Assembly (NCBI GenBank): GCA_025201865.1
Contig: MU602924.1
Location: 1-11,913, forward strand
Source of the DNA: Ramicandelaber brevisporus
Lineage: Eukaryota > Kickxellomycota > Ramicandelaberales > Ramicandelaberaceae
Reading direction: 5' to 3'
Length of the DNA: 11,913 nucleotides
Program-made: the position numbers and the translations under genes
In this document: positions 1-8,138 of the stretch, in pieces
Position numbering within the stretch: position 1 is the first letter of the stretch
Layout: the number at the start of each line of letters is the position of its first letter
Notes under the pieces: model-generated
What the model saw: only the letters and a program-made list of their open reading frames with translations
Told to the model about the DNA's origin: nothing
Database searches by the model: none

Positions 1-219
1 TTCCGATCGCTTCCTCTTTTTTTCTCATTCCCCTTTGAACCAATACACGTCCCTCGTTAATGTGAAAGGCAGCCATCTCGACTACCTACTACTCGTTGAA
101 CTGTAACGTCAACTCACGATACTATAAAGGATGCGAATAGAATGAGTTCTAAAAGAATCAAGATTTAAAACGAGAATCCAAGTCTACAAGTCTTTTCTTA
201 GAGTGTAATTAGCTTGATA
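1..219. other. Non-coding left edge
   Basis: No open frame that I can support lies here. The first 40 bases contain a pyrimidine-rich run, followed by mixed AT-rich sequence. It is downstream of the minus-strand leucine-rich gene, so it may be spacer or the edge of a neighbour outside the window. Confidence 0.4.
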
Positions 220-570
220 CTATGAACTTTGGCAAAGACCACCTTTGACAGCATCAATGCGTGATCCAAAATCGTTCTTGTATGACTCATTGTAATCACC
301 GTTATGGATCGTACGAGTCTCCTCAGACGAAAAGTTCATAAAACAAGCATCCGCACTAGATATAAACGAACCAACGTGCTTGTGGATTTTAGAAGGAAAG
401 TCCTTGTAACCACTGTTAGCGGTCCACTCCCAATGAGCACCATGAAAGTGGCTCAATAACGACCCCATCGTCTTATATGTATACTCCAACACCAGGTGAT
501 GATAAACATCCCTTTTATTAGCCACATGTTCATGAATAAGTGGAAGAGCGGTATATGAGGAATGAAAGTG
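220..570 (-). other. Weak open frame 3' of the leucine-rich gene, possibly a relic
   Basis: A minus-strand frame stays open for about 117 codons beyond the stop of the leucine-rich gene, in a different frame from it, and ends at 220. It includes an internal ATG at 468 that would give an 82-residue product beginning MGSLLSHFHG. Composition is mixed and protein-like, with many His, Ser and aromatic residues and no low complexity, but I recognise no family, signal peptide or membrane segment. There is no ATG at the 5' end of the open stretch; the longest version starts at TTG inside the upstream gene. It could be a chance ORF, a decayed exon, or a 3' exon of an alternative transcript. I cannot separate these by eye. 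Confidence 0.15.
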
Positions 571-571
571 T

Positions 572-1861
572 TTAAAGCCAGCAGATAAGATTCGGATACT
601 TCTCTTTGATGGCACTCTTGAGGGCAGCATCACCAAAGATTCTACATGACTCGAGACGCGGCAATGAGGCAATCATCTCAAACACGAGTTCGTTTGACCA
701 GTTATTATTGGCCATTGGAATGTGGATGATTAAACGTCTAACGCCCACCGTACCATCCTCTCTAGCAGTCTGTCTATGCTTCTTCAGTACATTCATAACC
801 AGTTCTGATTCGGTCATGGCACAGTACCAAAATGCCATTTCGTACAGGTTAGGCAGAGCAAGCAATACCTCAAACAATCGAGGTGTCAGCGTGAACTTAC
901 TAACTAAAACGCATGTCAGCTTGGATGAACGGATGTCAACCAAGCTGGTTGCTTGAAGCCAGCTAGAGTCCATCGGAACGGGGAGATCACTACATAGGAT
1001 GAGCGCTGTAAGATGAGGAAGGCGACCAACCACGCGTTCCAGCATGAACACGCCATCGGTACCATTACTGTTGCGACATATCCCAATATTAAGACGTGTA
1101 AACTGTGGATTAAGCTCGATCAATTCATCCATAGTGCTAAGGGTTAGCCAACTGTCGCGAACATTGAGATCCTTCAATTTTGGCCATTGCTGGAGAACTA
1201 GCGTTTGGATTGCTGAATCTGCACCGTCCTCACTTTGATGACTACACTCCTTTCCAGTAATATCCATCATGTTCATCACTGGGAACTTGGTTGGTGTAAA
1301 ATCTGAGTAGTCAAACAAATGCGGCGATGCACAGCAGACATGAAAAACGAGCTCATGAAGTCGACTAAAAACCAATGGATCACCACGGGTGCCAACTGGG
1401 CTGAAAAGTTGCCGATTGCGGAGAGCCGTGCATCCATCCTCATTTCCCACCTCCTCGAAAGGCGGAATACCAATGAGATGTGGTCTGAGAATATCCATCT
1501 GAGCTGGAGTTGGAGCCGCTACGCCGAAATATTTGGTCGTATCGATTTGTAAGTTGATTGGCGGACGAAGAAGTGATAACGTCTGCACAAATGAGCTCAG
1601 ACCTATCCATGAGACCTTATCCACATCATCTTCATCCCCAACGCCAAAAAACACAAACAACACGAACAAACCCTGCAAACTCGGATCACCAGGACCACCA
1701 AGAAAAACCACCACCAATGTCGCCAAAGCAAACAAAACAAAGGGAACAACCATAGTAACAAATAAAAACCCTAACCAACGCAAACCGGCAAAACCAGCAA
1801 TAAAAGCCAGAAAGGCACCATAATCAACGCCGGACAGCACAGAAAAAATCACAAACATCAT
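572..1861 (-). CDS. Leucine-rich F-box/LRR-like protein, uncertain N-terminus
   Basis: The function is unknown; by style this is a solenoid protein of the F-box/LRR kind found in large families in some fungi. From about residue 120 onward the protein reads as a globular leucine-rich repeat array. Successive strands have the LxxLxI pattern (WPKLKDLNVRDSWL, QFTRLNIGI, LPHLTALILCSDLPV, LPNLYEMAFWYCAM, VRRLIIHIPMAN, LPRLESCRIFGDAAL), and it ends KEKYPNLICWL before a TAA. No F-box can be seen. The first 85 or so residues are very hydrophobic (three or four possible membrane segments) and come from a low-complexity G/T-rich tract, so they may not be genuine. The start at 1861 is simply the most upstream ATG; an ATG at 1498 (MDILRPHLIG) just before the LRR-like part is a good alternative, as is a 5' exon joined by splicing. 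It could also be a 5'-truncated pseudogene. Confidence 0.55.
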   Translation of the reverse strand: MMFVIFSVLSGVDYGAFLAFIAGFAGLRWLGFLFVTMVVPFVLFALATLVVVFLGGPGDPSLQGLFVLFVFFGVGDEDDVDKVSWIGLSSFVQTLSLLRPPINLQIDTTKYFGVAAPTPAQMDILRPHLIGIPPFEEVGNEDGCTALRNRQLFSPVGTRGDPLVFSRLHELVFHVCCASPHLFDYSDFTPTKFPVMNMMDITGKECSHQSEDGADSAIQTLVLQQWPKLKDLNVRDSWLTLSTMDELIELNPQFTRLNIGICRNSNGTDGVFMLERVVGRLPHLTALILCSDLPVPMDSSWLQATSLVDIRSSKLTCVLVSKFTLTPRLFEVLLALPNLYEMAFWYCAMTESELVMNVLKKHRQTAREDGTVGVRRLIIHIPMANNNWSNELVFEMIASLPRLESCRIFGDAALKSAIKEKYPNLICWL

Positions 1862-2251
1862 AGAAGGGAAAAGCGGGAACAACTGAGCCAAGTCAAACGA
1901 GAAAAAGACTCAATTAAATAGGCCAAATAAACCCACTAAACGCACAAAACGACCATAACCACCGCAGCCAATGCGGCCAGTAACATCAATAACACCAAAA
2001 GTAACAGAAGGAAAGACACGCCAAACAAAGAGAGCGAAGAAGTCGCGGAAGACACTGAACACTGTGACCACCTCAAAGCCTTCAAAGCATACCAACAACA
2101 GCGCGAAGAGATCGAGGAGAACAACGAACAGACCGAACAAGCGCAACGAACTCACACCCATCTGCAGCGGGGGGTGCATCTGCTGTTATTGCTGTCGTTG
2201 CTGTTGCTTTCGAGTATATTTCGTGTGAGCAACTTGCATCAAAGAGCTTGA
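1610..2251. other. Strand-skewed low-complexity tract, open on both strands
   Basis: The plus strand is rich in A and C and poor in T; the minus strand is correspondingly T/G-rich. On the minus strand an ATG at 2179 opens an 89-codon hydrophobic frame ending in TGA at 1910-1912, and that frame is the same as the leucine-rich gene downstream, so a single TGA separates them. On the plus strand 1940-2251 is open without an ATG and reads as a charged segment (KESEEVAEDTEHCDHLKAFK, then QQQREEIEENNEQTEQAQ) followed by a leucine-rich hydrophobic end (VHLLLLLSLLLLSSIF). The two readings are complementary mirror images: polar one way, membrane-like the other. I cannot decide which, if either, is coding. 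Confidence 0.35.
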
Positions 2252-2773
2252 AGTACTCCGAACGATTAATGCCTATTTTTGACTTGTAGTTGCCATCACA
2301 CCGTGTATTCAAACCAGCACTGACTTGGCAACTGCACAGCTCATATTATACGGTCGATAACCTCCTAAATCACTTACCAAAAAACACCTGATAATGTGTT
2401 TCTGGATAACTCGACATCATTAATTTTTTCAGAAGTGAAATCGTGCTGTTTGTAACAATTATAAAGCAACGTATGCAGGCAGTGGCAGAAGAGCGGAACC
2501 GTCCACTTCCATAGGAGGACTTGGTGTCTGGTAGACGACTACTCGACTGTTCCTGCCACTTTGTACTTGCGGTTCATGACAACTTTCATAATCAATCTTC
2601 ATATTCAAAAAAGTTATAATTTACTCCTCCCCTTGTTCCCCTTTATTTTGGCTGTTTTTTTTTTGGCGACAGTCAACATGTGTACTTTGTTGGCTGCTAC
2701 AAAACTCATCCATATTGGAGACAGCAGCTCTAACCACACCCCTTTACTGGATGTTGGCTGTGGAGAGATCGAG

Positions 2774-2797
2774 AGAGAACAAGTTGGTTGGTTCTCT
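2774..2797. repeat. Small inverted repeat (7-bp arms, 10-bp loop)
   Basis: AGAGAAC at 2774-2780 is the exact reverse complement of GTTCTCT at 2791-2797. This is short enough to be chance in a kilobase of AT-rich spacer. It could be a dimeric factor site or nothing. Confidence 0.25.
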
Positions 2798-3020
2798 GGT
2801 TGAGAGTTGCGGTTTAACCCTTATTGTGTTGATGCCAATATTGAAAGACCAACCATCATCAAAATCAATATGAGGATATAAAGACGCTCTATCTTCGTAA
2901 TCCGTTTTACAAGAGAAAAAATCACGAAGGCGGCACCATTAGATGGCTACACTTTTATACACGTAATCACTACAACTGTCTACACTATTGTCTTTTTTCT
3001 ATATTATTGCCAACTTGTCT

Positions 3021-3050
3021 ACTCGTACCTGTGATACTCGTACCTGTGAT
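3021..3050. repeat. 15-bp perfect tandem duplication
   Basis: The unit ACTCGTACCTGTGAT occurs twice head to tail at 3021-3035 and 3036-3050, without mismatch, about 180 bp before the oxidoreductase ATG. It is probably a recent slippage duplication; it may double a regulatory site, but I do not recognise one. Confidence 0.85.
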
Positions 3051-3228
3051 ACACTCACCTACTACCAGCGACTCATAATCTCTCTCTACCTGGTCTTGTT
3101 GTTCCTTTTTTCTTCCTCCATCATACATTAATCAGCTGATACTGCAATCAAGTCGCTCTACACTATTCACTAATCTCACCAGTCCTGAATTGCTGATTGA
3201 ACAAAAACAAAACAAAACGATAAAAACA

Positions 3229-5868
3229 ATGGCACCGAAGCTCATCACATTCATTGCTCGTGTCCTCCTCTGTGGAAGCGACAAGGCCGAAAACGAATCC
3301 TCCGAAGCGGCCTCTGAGCTTTCGAGCTCGGCAATTCGGCCAGCTAGCCCAGATGTTGGACATGTGATGCGCAAACGCCGCTCCACTCTGATTCGTCGGA
3401 TTTTCGGCCGTGGAACCAAATCAGAAAAGCAGCATAAGCGCAACTCTGCTGCTGCTGTGGAAGCAGTCTCTCCTGGAGTCAACAGTGAAAAGCTCGGCAC
3501 AGGGTCGTCGTTGTCGGCTGCTGCCGTTACCGCTAATCTCGAACCAACAAACAGCTCCTCATCTCAAGTCGCCCATAAAGCGCACAACTTTCTATTCGCC
3601 TCTAGCACCCCAGAGTCTGCTGCCACGCTTTCATCTGGCATCCGCAACTGCAGCCGCCTTCGTGTACTCGACCGTCTTCGCATGACAACAACGTCAACTC
3701 CTCGCAGCGAACTTCGCCAGCGCTTCATTCAGGCGCATCATTCTCGTGGTGGCTCCACCTTGGGCTCTGGATTCCTTGGATGGCTCAACTTCCTCTTCTT
3801 TTTGCGTCGTCGCCTCAACAAGAATCCTCCAACTTTTGCCACAGCATCGTCATCGGGAGAGCGCAGTCCAGCTGCCGCTGCTTCTGCTTCTGCTTCCAAG
3901 TATTCCTCCAACGAAGCACAGAGAATTGCAGCAACCAAGCGCTGGCATCCATTCAACGATCTCGAAGCCAATGCCAAAGAGTACGATTATGTCATTGTCG
4001 GCGGTGGAACGGCTGGTATCGTGGTTGCATCTCGGCTGAGCGAAGACCCAAACACAACTGTTCTCGTAATTGAAGCCGGTGATTCTGACGAAGCTCACAT
4101 TTACTCGCGCATTCCGGCCAGCTTCTCCAAGCTGTGGCGCGGCAGTGCATGCTGGCAATTCTACACCGAGCCAGAGCCAGAGCTCAAGAACCGCAAGCTG
4201 TTCTGGCCGCGTGGCAAGATGCTTGGTGGATCCAGTGCTGCCAACGCAATGGTCTATCAAAAGTGCCCACCGTCAGACTACGATGACTGGGAGCAGGTCC
4301 ATGGCTGCAAAGGGTGGAACTGGGCTGGATTGGAGCCATACTTTACTCGTGCCGAGGGATTCACCCCACCAAGCATTCTCCCACAATCGGGAAGCAACAC
4401 TGCACTGAACAACAAACTGGTCACACTGGACGGGAGTGGCCAGGATCAGTCCCATGTGCTCGGCTACCGCACAGCTGCACACAACACCACTGGCCCAGTC
4501 ATCACAACTCCGGCGCCAGATTCGACCACCCCAGTCAACTTTGACTTTGTGGCCGCTTGCTCTGCCGCTGGCATCCCGCGCCATCCAGATCTCAACGACC
4601 AGAGTCTACCATGCTTTGGCGTGTCAACCATGCAGCGCTTCATCACACCGGACGGCCATCGCTCCAGCACCAACTCGTCATATCTGCCGCGCGAGGTTCT
4701 CCAGACTCGTCCAAATCTGACCATGGGTACATATGGCCGCGTCTCACGTATTCTGTTTGAGCGCTCATCGCTTCCGAACCAGAAGCCGCGCGCTCGCGGT
4801 GTCGAGATTGTCGACTCATCCAACCACACCTTCCAGGTTCGTGCCAAGCGTGAAGTCATTCTCTGTGCTGGTGCTGTCCAATCGCCGCAGATTCTCATGC
4901 TCTCTGGCATTGGCCCACGTGAGGAGATTGAGAAGCACGGATTGACCACTGTAGTAAATGTTCCTGGTGTTGGCCACAACTTGCAGGATCACTTGCATGT
5001 CAATGTTGCCGCCAAGGTGCCGCGCGAACGTACTCTACACATGCTCGTTTACACCTTGATGCAGATTCCACCTGCCCTGTACTGGGTGCTCACGGGTGCT
5101 GGTCCACTTGCTCGCAACATGATGGAGACATACGGCTTCTTCAACACTCACCACCCAACCATGCGTCAGATTCTTGGCCGTCATCCAAAGCCAGACTCAG
5201 AAAGCCGTGCTGACCATCTCAACTTCCCAGCTGGTGCCGACACTGACGCAATGCTGCTCGCTGACCGTCCCAACATTGAAATCACGAGCGCGTGTGCGTA
5301 CAATCGCGAGCATGCGTTGTACTCACCGCCGCTGTGGTCCACTGGTCTAGCAACGTACATGGCGGTCTTGCTCAAGCCATATTCTACTGGCCGTATCATC
5401 CTACACAATGCCGACCCACTCCAAGACCCCAAGATTGTCGGTGGCTACTTGACCGATCCACGCGATCTAAAGACTCTCATCGACGGCATCCGCGTTCTTC
5501 TCCAAATCAACAAGCACATGATCTGCATGGGCACATCCTCTGGCATGTACGAGCTCGACGGTGCCAACGTGACCGATGAGCAGATTGCAGACTTTATTCG
5601 CGAACGTGGCGAGACTCTGTACCATCCAACATCCACTTGCAAGATGGGTCCACTGGAGGATCCAATGACGGTGGTTGATACAAACTTGAAGGTGCGCGGC
5701 GTTGATGGACTGAGAGTCGTTGATGCGTCAGTGTTCCCATCGATCCCAAGAGGACACACGGCATACCCATGCATTGCAATTGCAGAGAAGGCCAGTGACA
5801 TCATTAGAGCATCAATGATCCGTGAACGTCAGCTCGAGATGCAGCTCAATAACCATGCCAACCTGTAA
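3229..5868 (+). CDS. GMC-family FAD oxidoreductase (choline dehydrogenase/aryl-alcohol oxidase-like) with long N-terminal extension
   Basis: This is a flavoenzyme that oxidises an alcohol to an aldehyde; the substrate is not known. The catalytic part starts near residue 252. It has the dinucleotide-binding motif VIVGGGTAG (255-263) ending at the acidic VLVIEAG strand, GMC signature 1 (RGKMLGGSSAANAMV), and signature 2 (GAVQSPQILMLSGIG). The C-terminal active-site histidine pair is H799 in YHPTSTCKMG and H843 in GHTAYPCIA; the spacing of 44 is that of aryl-alcohol oxidase (established for the family). The start is the ATG in AAACAATGG after an A-rich leader; the frame runs further up only to non-ATG codons. 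The total is 879 aa against the usual 550-650. The extra 250 residues are Ser/Ala-rich, with a basic patch (RKRRSTLIRRIFGRG, about 48-62) and a short hydrophobic stretch FLGWLNFLFFL (182-192) followed by RRR, which may tether the enzyme to a membrane. No clear secretion signal is seen. There is no visible intron. Confidence 0.93.
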   Translation: MAPKLITFIARVLLCGSDKAENESSEAASELSSSAIRPASPDVGHVMRKRRSTLIRRIFGRGTKSEKQHKRNSAAAVEAVSPGVNSEKLGTGSSLSAAAVTANLEPTNSSSSQVAHKAHNFLFASSTPESAATLSSGIRNCSRLRVLDRLRMTTTSTPRSELRQRFIQAHHSRGGSTLGSGFLGWLNFLFFLRRRLNKNPPTFATASSSGERSPAAAASASASKYSSNEAQRIAATKRWHPFNDLEANAKEYDYVIVGGGTAGIVVASRLSEDPNTTVLVIEAGDSDEAHIYSRIPASFSKLWRGSACWQFYTEPEPELKNRKLFWPRGKMLGGSSAANAMVYQKCPPSDYDDWEQVHGCKGWNWAGLEPYFTRAEGFTPPSILPQSGSNTALNNKLVTLDGSGQDQSHVLGYRTAAHNTTGPVITTPAPDSTTPVNFDFVAACSAAGIPRHPDLNDQSLPCFGVSTMQRFITPDGHRSSTNSSYLPREVLQTRPNLTMGTYGRVSRILFERSSLPNQKPRARGVEIVDSSNHTFQVRAKREVILCAGAVQSPQILMLSGIGPREEIEKHGLTTVVNVPGVGHNLQDHLHVNVAAKVPRERTLHMLVYTLMQIPPALYWVLTGAGPLARNMMETYGFFNTHHPTMRQILGRHPKPDSESRADHLNFPAGADTDAMLLADRPNIEITSACAYNREHALYSPPLWSTGLATYMAVLLKPYSTGRIILHNADPLQDPKIVGGYLTDPRDLKTLIDGIRVLLQINKHMICMGTSSGMYELDGANVTDEQIADFIRERGETLYHPTSTCKMGPLEDPMTVVDTNLKVRGVDGLRVVDASVFPSIPRGHTAYPCIAIAEKASDIIRASMIRERQLEMQLNNHANL

Positions 5869-6201
5869 TCAAAAACGTCCTCGTTATTAAAAAGAACAAA
5901 ACAGTAACAATTGTTAAAACAATACATGTTAATACACTTCGTTTGATGATGGCCACGAGTCTAGATGTTCCCTCGTGCCCAGCGAGTATTCCATCAATGT
6001 CGTACCATGATGTGGAGCACCTTTATTGTATTTTTTTTTTTACAACACCGTTCTCTGCGTGACTTGCTCATGCTTCAATATCAAATGAGAAAGAATGAGA
6101 GAACAGCAGAGAGCTTCTATTGGATCGGTGTCGCTGAGTTCGAAATATCAACAACAACAGGCTGTCCGATTTCGACCTCCCAAATTTTTTTTGTGCTGAC
6201 A

Positions 6202-6220
6202 GCGGCGGCGGCGGCGGCGG
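6202..6220. repeat. (GCG)n trinucleotide repeat
   Basis: Six GCG units plus one G, uninterrupted, in an otherwise AT-rich spacer about 170 bp upstream of the PS synthase ATG. It is non-coding as far as I can tell. Confidence 0.9.
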
Positions 6221-6265
6221 GAACAACACGAAACAAAACACGAGACCTGCCACGTTTGTTTCGAC

Positions 6266-6335
6266 TTGCTCTTCTTCTTTTTTTTCTTCCTCCTTCCTCT
6301 TGTTCTTATTCTCCTCCTTCGTATTGTTCCAAACT
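6266..6335 (+). promoter_or_regulatory. Pyrimidine-rich tract before the PS synthase gene
   Basis: Nearly unbroken C/T sequence (CTTCTTC, T9, CCTCCTTCCTC) ends about 60 bp before the ATG. CT-rich blocks close to the transcription start are common in fungal promoters. The assignment rests on composition and position only. Confidence 0.35.
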
Positions 6336-6392
6336 TTCTTCAACAACAAAAAATACATATTTTCCCAGACAAAGGCGCTCTCTTTTGTTGAC

Positions 6393-7940
6393 ATGCCTCG
6401 CAGTCGGCGTCATAGTACAGACGCAACAGCAGCGGCAGCAGCAGCAATAGCTAATGCAGTGTCCGACGCTGATCTCAGTCATCACGACTATGACAACAGC
6501 CAATATCATCTTCACAGCGACAGCGAGTTCAGCGCACCCAGCCATCCACAAGTTGGTGATCTCAAGCACTTTTCAATGGAGCGCTCCGTTAGTCGTTCGT
6601 ATCATGAGGAGGTTGATCCAACCCTATCATTCTTCTCTCATCCACGTACCATTACATTACTGATTGCACTGCTGGTTGGCTTGCTCTATAGCGCCATGCG
6701 CAGTGATGGCAAATCGGCAACCACTGAAGACAATGCGCTGCGTGGAATATTGGCCATGGCAGGTGCGTTCTTACTGATTGGAGTGGTGCTGTTTAGAGAT
6801 GGACCGTTTATGAGACCACACCCGGCAGTGTGGAGAGTTGTTCTTGGATTGGCTGTATTGTATCAAATGTTTATGGTGTTTTTATTGTTCCAAACTGTAG
6901 ATGATGGCCGCCATTTGATGACATATTTAGATCCAACTCTTGGTATAGAATTGCCCGAGAGATCATATGCCGAGAATTGTGAATTTACGCCGTCTAATGT
7001 ATGGTCTCAGATTGATATATTTGTGCTGGCCCATTCCTTAGGATGGTTTGGCAAGGCACTCATTCTAAGAGATGTCTGGATATGCTGGATTATATCAGTG
7101 ATGTTTGAGATTATGGAGTACTCACTAGAGCATCAGTTGCCCAATTTTGCAGAGTGTTTTTACGACCACTGGTTCTTGGATGTGTTGATTTGTAACTGGC
7201 TAGGCATTTATGTTGGAATGAAGACTTGTGAGTATTTTGCAGTCAAGCAGTATTCGTGGCGCGGCTTCTTTGAGATTCAAACTTATCGAGGCAAGATCAG
7301 ACGCACTGCTGCTCAATTTACTCCGGCTAGCTGGACCAGATTTGAATGGGGTGCTACTCGTTCATTTAAGCATTTTGTAGCTGTGATTATATTAGTGGTT
7401 GGTTTCTTGATTTGTGAGCTGAATGCATTCTATTTGAAGTTCTTGCTGTGGATTCCACCTGAGCATCCATTGGTCACTTATAGATTAATCTTAATGTTTT
7501 TGTTTGGACTGCCTGCCGTGCGTGAGTTTTACGATTACTTGAGTGATCCAAACTGCAAGCGAATTGGAGCTCAATTGTGGCTCATTTTGGCAATAATCCT
7601 CACCGAAGTCATCATTTGCATCAAGTGGAGCCGCGGCTTGTTCACCGAGCCCGCTCCAATGTTTGTCAAGGCATTCTGGGTTGTTTTCATGACTTCATTG
7701 ATTAGCTATGCGCTGTGGCAGTTTGCTTATGTTCCCCGTCGTGATAAAAAGAAATGGCTCAGAGAAACCAAGAATACTGCTGCTGCTGCTGCTGCTACAC
7801 GAAAGCAGTTGACCGATACTGAAGCCTACTCTTCAGGATCTGAATATGCCACAAGAACCTCAACCAATGGAACAACTGGTGAGCACCATGAAGTCCCTAA
7901 AACACCATCTCATCGCTACAACTTGCGTAATCGCCATTAA
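6393..7940 (+). CDS. Base-exchange phosphatidylserine synthase (PTDSS1/2 type)
   Basis: This is a polytopic ER membrane enzyme that makes phosphatidylserine by swapping the head group of phosphatidylcholine or phosphatidylethanolamine for serine, a calcium-dependent reaction in animals. Recognition is by the family's conserved blocks: DGPFMRPHPAVWR (136-148), LPNFAECFYDHWFLD (from 249) running into VLICNWLGIYVGM, GKIRRTAAQFTPASW (QFTPASW at 308-314), ELNAFYLK (342-349) and CKRIGAQ (388-394). Eight or more hydrophobic segments fall between about 85 and 470. At 515 aa it is slightly longer than the human enzymes because of a polar, Ala/His/Ser-rich N-terminus (1-75) and a Lys/Ala/Ser-rich C-terminal tail ending YNLRNRH. 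The start is the ATG after TTTGTTGAC; upstream in-frame codons are pyrimidine-tract sequence with no ATG. It is unrelated to the CDP-diacylglycerol-type synthase Cho1 that ascomycete and basidiomycete fungi use. Whether it prefers PC or PE cannot be told by eye. Confidence 0.95.
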   Translation: MPRSRRHSTDATAAAAAAIANAVSDADLSHHDYDNSQYHLHSDSEFSAPSHPQVGDLKHFSMERSVSRSYHEEVDPTLSFFSHPRTITLLIALLVGLLYSAMRSDGKSATTEDNALRGILAMAGAFLLIGVVLFRDGPFMRPHPAVWRVVLGLAVLYQMFMVFLLFQTVDDGRHLMTYLDPTLGIELPERSYAENCEFTPSNVWSQIDIFVLAHSLGWFGKALILRDVWICWIISVMFEIMEYSLEHQLPNFAECFYDHWFLDVLICNWLGIYVGMKTCEYFAVKQYSWRGFFEIQTYRGKIRRTAAQFTPASWTRFEWGATRSFKHFVAVIILVVGFLICELNAFYLKFLLWIPPEHPLVTYRLILMFLFGLPAVREFYDYLSDPNCKRIGAQLWLILAIILTEVIICIKWSRGLFTEPAPMFVKAFWVVFMTSLISYALWQFAYVPRRDKKKWLRETKNTAAAAAATRKQLTDTEAYSSGSEYATRTSTNGTTGEHHEVPKTPSHRYNLRNRH

Positions 7941-8094
7941 ATTTAAAATAAGTTGTTTTTTTTTTTTTTTAAAAAGTTATATTTGAATCATATTGGTTAC
8001 TGCTTATACTTGTATGCATCATTGACCAAGAAGATGAGATTGATGGTTCTAGACAGAAGGAATGTGCGAGTGCATTGAAAAGTCGCTGTTGTTT

Positions 8095-8138
<44 letters not shown>

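Larger units (their letters stand above)
2252..3228 (+). promoter_or_regulatory. Long intergenic region, presumed GMC oxidoreductase promoter and 5' UTR
   Basis: No convincing gene lies in these 977 bases. Visible elements are an oligo-T run near 2655, a TATAAAG at 2877-2883 about 350 bp before the ATG, a CCAAT at 2835-2839, a 15-bp tandem duplication at 3021-3050, and a pyrimidine-rich stretch at about 3088-3122. The last 40 bases before the ATG are A-rich (repeated ACAAAA), typical of a fungal 5' leader. The promoter role is inferred from position. The region is also upstream of the divergent minus-strand gene, so it may serve both. Confidence 0.4.
5869..6392 (+). promoter_or_regulatory. 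Intergenic region: 3' end of the oxidoreductase and promoter of PS synthase
   Basis: The first 70 bases are A-rich (repeated AAAACA, ATTAAAAAG near 5886) and probably hold the oxidoreductase poly(A) signals. The rest contains a T run near 6030-6041, a (GCG)n microsatellite at 6202-6220 and a pyrimidine-rich tract (about 6266-6335) just before the PS synthase ATG. Frames that read through this region are low complexity and start before any sensible ATG, so I see no gene. Promoter function is inferred from position. Confidence 0.4.

Noticed and set aside
2561-2803. 80-codon plus-strand frame in the long spacer
   Set aside because: Starts at a non-ATG codon, mixes T-rich hydrophobic stretches with spacer sequence, and has no family features.
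4464-4979. 171-codon minus-strand frame inside the GMC gene
   Set aside because: Shadow of the coding strand; the plus-strand frame carries the FAD and GMC signatures throughout.
5965-6450. 161-codon plus-strand frame overlapping the PS synthase start
   Set aside because: Made of low-complexity sequence (GCG repeat, pyrimidine tract, CAG run) and overlaps the true N-terminus in another frame.
7956-7970. Run of 15 T as a bacterial-type terminator
   Set aside because: No preceding hairpin, and the genes are eukaryotic; better seen as part of a poly(A)/spacer region.
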